From contig CACZPT010000066.1 in assembly GCA_902783085.1 (NCBI GenBank), positions 1 through 19,760 on the forward strand: 19,760 nt of DNA. Direction: 5' to 3'. The notes under the pieces were generated by a model. That model was not told where the DNA came from and did not search any database. It saw nothing but the letters and a program-made list of their open reading frames with translations. Positions 13,881 to 19,760 of this stretch are shown here, piece by piece. The stretch comes from an uncultured Methanobrevibacter sp. GTDB lineage: Archaea; Methanobacteriota; Methanobacteria; Methanobacteriales; Methanobacteriaceae. The translations under genes and the position numbers were made by a program. Each line of letters opens with the position of its first letter. Positions within the stretch are counted from its first letter, which is position 1.

Positions 13881-15389
13881 TTAACTTAAAGTATTAATGC
13901 ATGATTTAAATTTAGTAGCTGCTTCTCCAATAGCTACTATTAAATTACAATCTAATGTCAATGCTTTTTTTATGCCTTCACGAACTTCTTCTTCGCTAGC
14001 ACCAACGGTACCTTTCTTTTCAAAGTTATCGATACCCTCGAAAAAAATTTTATCTTTGATATCTGGATTTTTGGCTAATTTTTCTTTAGCTATTTTTTGT
14101 GAAGATGAAGAAGCTGGAATAACATATTTTGAGAATTCTAAAGCATTATCAAATATTTCTAAATCTCCACTAAGACCGGACTCAGATGAAACAGTAATAA
14201 CAGTTGTAATATCTCCAAATAGTTTTTTAAACTCGTTTAAAACTGTTTGAACGCCAGCGGGGTTGTGTGCATAGTCAACATAAATATCAACCCCATTAAT
14301 ATTTGAAACCTTTTCCATCCTTCCATCAACACCTGTGAAAGTGGAAATTGATTTTAAGATTTTATCATATGGTAATTTTAAAAATTCATGAGCGGCAATA
14401 ATAACTCCAACTACATTATAGACATTGTGAAGGCCATCGATGGTCATTTTAACTTTTAATTTCTCATCTGGTGTATGCAAATCAAAAGTTCTATTTTTTA
14501 AATCTATATTTGTAGCAATATAATCTACTTGGGGTGTTGTAAGACCGCATTTGCAGAAGTAATAGCCAGAACCAGATATTATTTCTTTAACATTGATTTT
14601 GCGTCCGCAAACACATTGTTTAGCTTTAACTGATTGTGGGGTTTCATCAATACCGAATGTTATTAATTCACCATCATATTCATATTCTCTTAAAAGACCC
14701 ATGATTGTTGGGTCTTGGCCATTAACTATTAATTTTTTATTGTTTAACTGTTTGATAAATTCTCCTTTAATATGAGCATAATCAATAAAACTTCCCAAGT
14801 CGTTTAAATGATCTGGTGTAATATTAGTAATTAATCCAGATTCTATTTCTGCATTATCAACTATTCTTTTTATAGTTCCTGGAACTCCAAATGTTCCTAC
14901 TTCTAAAATAGCTACATCTCCATTTAGTTTTGATTGTAATATTGGGATATATTCTGCATTTCCTTGCATATTTTCCAAATTATGTTCGCATGGGACAATA
15001 TTATTATCATGAGCCACTTTTTTAAGTAAAGTTGTTGTGGTTGTCTTTCCATTAGTTCCGGTTATACCAAAAACAGGTTTATTAGCATGGATTTTCTTAA
15101 TTATGTCACTGAGTTCAAAAAGAGGTTTATTTATTCTTTTAAAAATTTCAGCATCTTTTGATAAGCTTGCTGGTGGAACAATATAATCAGATTTTTCAAA
15201 AAATTCATCTGGGGCTTCACCAAAAAAAACTTCAATATCGTATCCTTCAAGTGATTTTAAAAATCTACAATCATTTTTATCAGATAAATCTGTTCCAATT
15301 ACATTATATCCTCTTTCTTTAAGGATTCTTGCAATTAGATTTCCATTAGCTCCACAAACACCAATAACACCAAAAGTTTTATCATTCAT
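13881..15389 (-). CDS. Mur ligase family protein, likely pseudomurein peptide ligase (pMurE-type)
   Basis: This is an ATP-dependent amino acid/peptide ligase of the MurC-F superfamily, about 502 residues. Positions are counted from the ATG at 15389. An N-terminal Rossmann-like domain (GVCGANGN near 10-17) is followed by the ATPase domain with P-loop GTNGKTTTTT (111-120), NITPDHLND (189-197) and the conserved Lys of YAHIKGEF (K208). A four-cysteine insert (CVCG at 259-262, CKCG at 279-282) looks like a zinc ribbon, as in MurT-like ligases. The C-terminal domain keeps GRMEKV and DYAHNPAG (372-379). Family members in Methanobacteriales build the peptide of pseudomurein; the exact amino acid added cannot be read off. 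The 15389 start follows AAGGAAG at good spacing and overlaps the upstream stop by 8 bases (ATGAATGA). A longer TTG start at 15410 is less likely. Confidence 0.85.
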   Translation of the reverse strand: MNDKTFGVIGVCGANGNLIARILKERGYNVIGTDLSDKNDCRFLKSLEGYDIEVFFGEAPDEFFEKSDYIVPPASLSKDAEIFKRINKPLFELSDIIKKIHANKPVFGITGTNGKTTTTTLLKKVAHDNNIVPCEHNLENMQGNAEYIPILQSKLNGDVAILEVGTFGVPGTIKRIVDNAEIESGLITNITPDHLNDLGSFIDYAHIKGEFIKQLNNKKLIVNGQDPTIMGLLREYEYDGELITFGIDETPQSVKAKQCVCGRKINVKEIISGSGYYFCKCGLTTPQVDYIATNIDLKNRTFDLHTPDEKLKVKMTIDGLHNVYNVVGVIIAAHEFLKLPYDKILKSISTFTGVDGRMEKVSNINGVDIYVDYAHNPAGVQTVLNEFKKLFGDITTVITVSSESGLSGDLEIFDNALEFSKYVIPASSSSQKIAKEKLAKNPDIKDKIFFEGIDNFEKKGTVGASEEEVREGIKKALTLDCNLIVAIGEAATKFKSCINTLS

Positions 15390-16767
15390 ATTTCTTACTT
15401 CCTTCTTCAAGGCCTTTCATTATTTTTTCAACAGTTGTTAGCCTATCATATGCTATAAGTGGCCCCATATGTAATATAATATCTCCAGGTTCAGAATATT
15501 TGAATGTTAATTCAGCTGCTTTATCTATCGTTTCAACAGCTACTTTTTTAATTTTTGGATTATCAATTGCATTTAAAAGTTCATGTGCTGCTTGCATTTC
15601 TACTTCTTGAGTTACTTCGTTAAATCCACTTGCGATTACAGTTTTAATATCATAATTAGTTATTAATTGACCTACTTCTGCTTTATCTCTAACAGATAAT
15701 GTGTCAAAGTGGTCGAGGAATAAAACAATATTATCGTCTTTAAAGTAATCAAGAGTTATTTTCATTCCATCATATAAAAATGCAGAATCCAGAATTACTT
15801 TTCTTCCATTATAATCGCCAACATCTTCCATATGTGCTGGTAGTCCTTTAAAATCAGATAATGCATCAATGATAAATTCTTTTTCGATGCCGTAGGTTAA
15901 TGCTATAGCACTTGCAGCAACGGAATTTTCAAAAAAATAGCTCATCATATGGAAAGGTGAAGTAAAGCAGTCTTTTTTATAATCAATAGTCAAGAAATTC
16001 TCACCGATGATGCCTTTAAAATCAACATCTTCATCTAGTGCATAATATAGTGCATCGTCTCTTTGAGGATTTATTATATCATAACATGAGTAATTTGCAA
16101 TAAAAGTTTCAGACATCTTCTCAAGGATTAATTTTCTTTGTTGATATTTTTCTAAAGAACCGTCAAATTCAGATAAATGATCTTCTGCAATATTAGTTAA
16201 AAGACCAATTTTAATATTTAAATTATTTAAAAGGCCAATAGTTCCATGAGGAAGTTCAAAAATAGCTATATCACAATAATTAGCCTTACCTTTAACAATA
16301 CCATCGATTATGGCTTCTGAAACTAAATTATTAACAAGTGAAGAACATGCCCAAACTTTAAAATCTGCTTGCTTAAATAAAGTTGTAGTAATAAAAGTAG
16401 TTGTTGTTTTACCCATTGTACCCGTAATACCAATAATATCAACTGGAATTAAATCATTAACAATATCTGAGAAATCTTCATTGGTTAAAACTTCAACATC
16501 CGATTTTTCAATTAATTGAGCAATCGGTGCTGATTGAGGTAATGTTGGAGGCATGTAAACAGCATCAATATCATCTAAAGTAGGATTTTTATCACCCAAA
16601 TCTAATATAACGCCTTCAGCTTCCATTTGCTTTAAAATTCTTCCAACATCAGCTTTAAACTCATCAATTTCTTTTAAATCAGTTATAACAACACTATGTC
16701 CTAAATGATTAAGCAATCTTGCAACAGGCCTACTTGCATTTCCTGCACCAACAACTAAATAATTCAT
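15382..16767 (-). CDS. Mur ligase family protein, likely pseudomurein ligase (pMurC-type), with altered C-terminal motifs
   Basis: The protein has 461 residues. It begins with a Rossmann-type nucleotide-binding motif (VVGAGNASRPVARLL, 5-19). The central ATPase domain has P-loop GTMGKTTTT (116-124), FELPHG (170-175), TNIAEDHLSEF (191-201) and a Lys in YQQRK (K212). Its C-terminal domain departs from the family: where GRxE and DYAH(H/N)P are expected it has AHMED (311-315) and DSAFLYD (327-333). It may therefore bind another acceptor or have changed activity. The tight 8-base overlap with the downstream ligase implies translational coupling and joint work on one pathway. The ATG at 16767 has GAGG 7 bases upstream. 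It lies after a terminator-like hairpin of the preceding gene, so the pair probably has its own promoter. Confidence 0.82.
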   Translation of the reverse strand: MNYLVVGAGNASRPVARLLNHLGHSVVITDLKEIDEFKADVGRILKQMEAEGVILDLGDKNPTLDDIDAVYMPPTLPQSAPIAQLIEKSDVEVLTNEDFSDIVNDLIPVDIIGITGTMGKTTTTFITTTLFKQADFKVWACSSLVNNLVSEAIIDGIVKGKANYCDIAIFELPHGTIGLLNNLNIKIGLLTNIAEDHLSEFDGSLEKYQQRKLILEKMSETFIANYSCYDIINPQRDDALYYALDEDVDFKGIIGENFLTIDYKKDCFTSPFHMMSYFFENSVAASAIALTYGIEKEFIIDALSDFKGLPAHMEDVGDYNGRKVILDSAFLYDGMKITLDYFKDDNIVLFLDHFDTLSVRDKAEVGQLITNYDIKTVIASGFNEVTQEVEMQAAHELLNAIDNPKIKKVAVETIDKAAELTFKYSEPGDIILHMGPLIAYDRLTTVEKIMKGLEEGSKKYE

Positions 16768-16774
16768 GGAGATT

Positions 16775-16823
16775 CCTCAAAAATTTAATATCACTATAAT
16801 ATATTATTTTTCTTAAATTTAAA
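16775..16823 (-). promoter_or_regulatory. Likely promoter and ribosome binding site of the Mur-ligase pair
   Basis: On the minus strand a TATA-like TTTAAATTTAAG (16812-16823) lies about 51 bases before the ATG at 16767, the same spacing as for the CAP operon. The ribosome binding site GAGG is at 16775-16778. A second AT-rich box (AATATATTAT around 16797-16806) would place the start too close to the ribosome binding site. Confidence 0.3.
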
Positions 16824-16846
16824 GTTTAAGATTAAAAAAAGTAAAT

Positions 16847-16873
16847 AAAAAAGCTATTCAAATTGAATAAGCT
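16847..16873 (-). terminator. Hairpin plus T-tract terminator after the aconitase-X gene
   Basis: On the minus strand AGCT-T-ATTC, a 5-base loop, then GAATAGCT form a stem with one bulged T, followed by six T residues (complement of 16847-16852). A further T-run lies at 16834-16840. The stop codon (16854-16856) is inside the stem, as at the end of the C69 gene. Confidence 0.6.
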
Positions 16874-18050
16874 TAGAAACATCATTATAAACAACATCAA
16901 GGCCACACATAGATGGAACATAATTAGCTGCTTTGGCTGAATTTACACCAATAACTTCAAAGCCCATGTCTTCAATAGGTGCTACAACCATACATGTATC
17001 GCATACAACATTTCCACCTGCATTTTCGATGATTTTAGTATAACCCATTCTATCAGCAGTTGCTTTAACACTAACGGAGGTGCAAATCCATAATTTATTT
17101 TTAATAGTTTTGCCGTTAACAATATCAGCAACTTGTTTTATTTCTTCAAGTGAAGCATGAGGACAACCTAAACAGACTAAATCTGGTTCGCAATCAGTTG
17201 TAGTTAAATTTTGACGAGTTTCTAAAATATCACTTTCAGAAACAAAAATATAATCTTCAACTTCTTCTTTTTCTGCACTATTCCACTCAGGAGTAACATT
17301 TTCCATATGATATAATGCAACAGAACCTGATGAAGCAAGTGCGGCACCTAAAGTTTTTAAATCATTATTAGTTGGAATATTATTAACTTTAAAATAAGGT
17401 ACTCCACCACCAACAGTTTTACCTACAATATAACCTAATGCACCCCAATCCGCACCAGATAGTTCACATTGAAGGTTAACAATTAAATTAGCTTTCCTAT
17501 TACGTTCTATATGAAAACCATATACTGGAGTTTTTCCAACAATAGCTGCTGCAAGAGCTGCTGGACCACCTTCACGATTAGTACGAGCCCCTATAACAGA
17601 ATTAACATAAGCTACAGCGGAAGATTCAGACCAGGATACATGATCTTTAAATCTTGGAACATTTCCAACCAAATATGGTGTACAAGTACAAGTTTTTGAA
17701 ATTCCAAGTTTCCCATAAGCATCAACAATTTGATTTTGTTTTATTGAAAAATCTTCAGGAAAACCTAGAGCTTTCCAATTATCCAAATCCGTACCCGGCG
17801 GATTTAAAGAAGCATTAATACCTGAAAATTCAAACTCTTCACTAGCTAAATCTTCAAGATATTCTAATCCCGCTTGTCCAATAGTTTTATAAGAAACACC
17901 AGATACCTGTGCAGAAGTAATATCAACTAATTTAGAAGCACCATAGATATCCCCTAATGCTACAAGAATATCCATACTTTTTCTAATAGTTTCTCCAAAC
18001 TCCCCATCACACATTTGCTCTTCTTTTTTAGTTAAAAACATATTAATCAT
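16854..18050 (-). CDS. Aconitase X, probable phosphomevalonate dehydratase large subunit
   Basis: The 398 residues match the aconitase-X (formerly DUF521) large subunit. In archaea this, with a small swivelling-domain subunit, is the iron-sulfur enzyme that dehydrates (R)-5-phosphomevalonate to trans-anhydromevalonate 5-phosphate in the archaeal mevalonate route to isoprenoid lipids. Visible family features are ITSAQVSG (45-52), SLNPPGTD (81-88), the cysteine region CTCTPYL (121-127), SWSESSAVAYVNSVIGARTNREGGP (138-162), CLGCPHAS (293-300) and CDTCMVVAP (350-358). These cysteines are the candidates for cluster binding. The usual small subunit is not in this window. The ATG at 18050 overlaps the end of the RecJ-like gene by 8 bases; M4 at 18041 is an alternative, and neither has a clear ribosome binding site, which fits translational coupling. 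A hairpin terminator follows. Confidence 0.9.
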   Translation of the reverse strand: MINMFLTKKEEQMCDGEFGETIRKSMDILVALGDIYGASKLVDITSAQVSGVSYKTIGQAGLEYLEDLASEEFEFSGINASLNPPGTDLDNWKALGFPEDFSIKQNQIVDAYGKLGISKTCTCTPYLVGNVPRFKDHVSWSESSAVAYVNSVIGARTNREGGPAALAAAIVGKTPVYGFHIERNRKANLIVNLQCELSGADWGALGYIVGKTVGGGVPYFKVNNIPTNNDLKTLGAALASSGSVALYHMENVTPEWNSAEKEEVEDYIFVSESDILETRQNLTTTDCEPDLVCLGCPHASLEEIKQVADIVNGKTIKNKLWICTSVSVKATADRMGYTKIIENAGGNVVCDTCMVVAPIEDMGFEVIGVNSAKAANYVPSMCGLDVVYNDVSKLIQFE

Positions 18051-19374
18051 TACTTAATTGAGATTCAATCATTTCATCAAATAAATGTAGGAAATCATCT
18101 TTACTTTCAAAAGGTATCATTGCTCCAGCAGCAATATCATGACCTCCCCCTTGACCTCCAAAGTTATTAGAGACATCACGTAAAGCTTTTCCTAAGTCAA
18201 CACCTTTTTCAACCATGTCTCTAGTAGTTCTACCAGAAATTTTAATATCTTTATGGAGTCTTGAAAGACCAAGTACTGGTTTAGAAGAATCAATGGATTC
18301 AATAGATAGTCCAATACTTGCTATAGTCCCCATAATAGTTTTTAAAAGTTTATCTTCACTATATAGATATTGTGATGAATTTAATTGAACAGGCCCTTCT
18401 CTTTTAATCCATTCAAGTCCTTTAACAATTTGATTTCTATATTTACGCTGTAATTCAGTTGCTGTTTCAAGTGCTTTATCTCTCTCACCAATAGCAATAC
18501 TTAAACCTAAACCAAATTTTTTATTTTTGCCACAAGCATCAAGAATATAAGCATATTCTTCTAAGTCTTTAAGCATTGGCACTTCTTTTGGAATAACATA
18601 ACAATCTCCAAAAATATCAGGATTAATTTTAATTAATTCAGCGGTTAAAACATCTTTTTCCTCATCAGCCAAATCACTGAATTTAATTCCATAAGATAGA
18701 CCTATTTTTTCTAAAAATGCAGTTGAAGCTTCTAAATCCCCACTTAATCCAGGTAGTGGCGGTGAAAATGTGTAAGCTAATGATTTAAATAAAGGTTCTG
18801 ACGATTTAGATACTATTTTTAAATCTTCACGAATTTCTAAATTACTTTCTTTTGCATCATCTAAAATGAATTTATTAACGCCAGAAAATCCATCCTGACC
18901 TTGCATATCACCAAATGCACCAATTAATGCGAAATAAGCTAAATGTCTTTTATCTAAATCTCTAACAGTCAAATAAGCTGAACCAGCACCACTTAAATCT
19001 TTACTACCGTCAATGTCAAATAAATGTGGATTTACATGGACTAAATTACTTTCACTTTCAGTCCCATCAACTTGATGATGATCAGCTACAATAACATCAC
19101 TTTTAAAAGTATTTAATTCTTTAATAAAAGCACTTCCCATGTCTGAAAAGATGAATAAATCATGTTGCTCATGTCTGAGCTGATTTATAACATCATCTTT
19201 AAGACGTGGCACTATAGTAGTATGAAATTGTGCATTTTCTTCTTTTAAAGCATTCGCTATTACAGCTGCTGCTGAAATTCCATCAGCATCATTGTGTGAA
19301 ATTATACGAATAATTTCATCATTTTCTATATGCTCTTTGAGCATATTACTAGCTTCACTAGCCCTATTTAACAA
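18043..19374 (-). CDS. DHH-family phosphoesterase, archaeal RecJ-like single-strand nuclease
   Basis: This is an archaeal RecJ/Cdc45-related protein of about 443 residues. Motifs, counted from a TTG start at 19374, are SHNDADG (26-32), FSDMGS (76-81), ADHHQVDG (97-104), LIGAFGDMQG (150-159) and the C-terminal DHHA1 GGQGGGHDIAAG (406-417). The metal-binding aspartates and histidines of an active nuclease are thus present, unlike in true Cdc45. Relatives degrade single-stranded DNA or RNA and some bind GINS at the replication fork. Start choice: a frame opens at 19428, but that would overlap rps15 by 65 bases and reads through its coding end. TTG at 19374 (11-base overlap) keeps the helix RASEASNMLKEH expected before the first motif. 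ATG at 19344 behind GTGA is the other option. It is the middle gene of the rps15-RecJ-aconitase X block. Confidence 0.88.
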   Translation of the reverse strand: MLNRASEASNMLKEHIENDEIIRIISHNDADGISAAAVIANALKEENAQFHTTIVPRLKDDVINQLRHEQHDLFIFSDMGSAFIKELNTFKSDVIVADHHQVDGTESESNLVHVNPHLFDIDGSKDLSGAGSAYLTVRDLDKRHLAYFALIGAFGDMQGQDGFSGVNKFILDDAKESNLEIREDLKIVSKSSEPLFKSLAYTFSPPLPGLSGDLEASTAFLEKIGLSYGIKFSDLADEEKDVLTAELIKINPDIFGDCYVIPKEVPMLKDLEEYAYILDACGKNKKFGLGLSIAIGERDKALETATELQRKYRNQIVKGLEWIKREGPVQLNSSQYLYSEDKLLKTIMGTIASIGLSIESIDSSKPVLGLSRLHKDIKISGRTTRDMVEKGVDLGKALRDVSNNFGGQGGGHDIAAGAMIPFESKDDFLHLFDEMIESQLSND

Positions 19375-19760
19375 GGAGTGCTGCTTCTTGTGGATCGTAT
19401 CTCCAACCTTCTGGTAATTCGCCTTCATTTACATAATATGAAGCTAATTTTCTGATTCTGGATTCGATGATAGTTAATCCTCTTTTTGAGTGTAAATCTT
19501 TAGGATTTTCATCTAAATGATCTCTGATATTAACAGCTCTTCTGATTAAGTTTAATAAATCTTCTGGGTAGTCGCCAGCTTGACCGTTTCTTTCTAAGAT
19601 TTGGGTGATTCTTTCACCGGTCACATCTTTAACAGATGGAATACCGTATTGGTCTCTTAAAATAATACCGATTTCGGAAGTACTTTTACCTTCTCTGTTA
19701 AATTTCAAAATCATTTCTTCAATTTCTTCGTCACTGTAAGTTACCCATTCTGGTCTTGCC
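19364..19760 (-). CDS. rps15: Small ribosomal subunit protein S15 (archaeal type), nearly complete
   Basis: The frame gives ARPEWVTYSDEE... followed by the strongly conserved GKSTSEIGIILRDQYGIPSV, TGERITQIL and RKLASYYVNEGELPEGWRYD, ending at TAG (19364-19366). This is archaeal/eukaryotic-type S15 (about 130 residues), which binds 16S rRNA in the small subunit and is longer at the N-terminus than bacterial S15. The last base of the window, on the minus strand a G before GCA (Ala), is consistent with the G of an ATG, so probably only two bases of the gene are missing. Its promoter lies outside the window. The RecJ-like gene begins inside its last codons. Confidence 0.97.
   Translation of the reverse strand, partial: ARPEWVTYSDEEIEEMILKFNREGKSTSEIGIILRDQYGIPSVKDVTGERITQILERNGQAGDYPEDLLNLIRRAVNIRDHLDENPKDLHSKRGLTIIESRIRKLASYYVNEGELPEGWRYDPQEAALLVK

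Noticed and set aside
13881..14250. Plus-strand frame of about 117 codons antisense to the pMurE-type gene
   Set aside because: It is fully inside a well-supported gene and its translation resembles no family I know.
19364..19428. Upstream start of the RecJ-like gene at 19428
   Set aside because: It would overlap rps15 by 65 bases, and its extra 18 residues are simply the rps15 coding end in another frame; the internal TTG or ATG fits the family better.

Overview
The window looks like the chromosome of a low-GC methanogenic archaeon of the Methanobacteriales, most likely Methanobrevibacter or a close relative. The evidence is an archaeal-type ribosomal protein S15, an archaeal Hef helicase-nuclease, an archaeal DHH/RecJ-like protein, an aconitase-X-type phosphomevalonate dehydratase, two Mur-ligase-family proteins of the kind used for pseudomurein, and large secreted adhesin-like proteins with beta-helix and Ig-like repeats. 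The species assignment is inference from gene content; no rRNA is present.

Layout. Bases 1-654 (minus) hold the N-terminal part of a secreted adhesin-like protein. Bases 830-3148 (minus) encode Hef, a replication-fork helicase/nuclease. Divergent from it, 3498-6677 (plus) encodes a single-chain restriction-modification enzyme (type IIG-like: PD-(D/E)XK nuclease, N6-adenine methyltransferase and specificity domain in one polypeptide). Next comes a two-gene surface operon read on the minus strand: a 1150-residue CAP/SCP-domain protein with beta-helix and Ig-like repeats (9218-12670), then, after 21 bases, a secreted C69-family peptidase carrying three copies of the same Ig-like module (6881-9196). 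Upstream of this operon is a 1.2-kb gene-poor stretch that holds a frameshifted remnant of a group II intron reverse transcriptase C-terminus and a short GC-rich, structure-prone island.

The right part is a compact minus-strand block. Its order of transcription is rps15, a RecJ-like DHH nuclease, the aconitase-X/phosphomevalonate dehydratase large subunit and a hairpin terminator, then two overlapping Mur-ligase genes with their own likely promoter. It combines housekeeping functions: translation, replication/repair, isoprenoid-lipid precursor synthesis and cell-wall peptide synthesis.

The most unusual material is (a) the CAP-C69 surface operon, whose two genes share a nearly identical 3' module while differing clearly in base composition; (b) the restriction-modification gene, whose codon use changes between its front and back halves; (c) the group II intron remnant next to a GC-rich island with mutually exclusive hairpins; and (d) a Mur-ligase paralogue that has lost the usual C-terminal-domain motifs. 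None of these is proven here to be a new system; they are the places I would look first.
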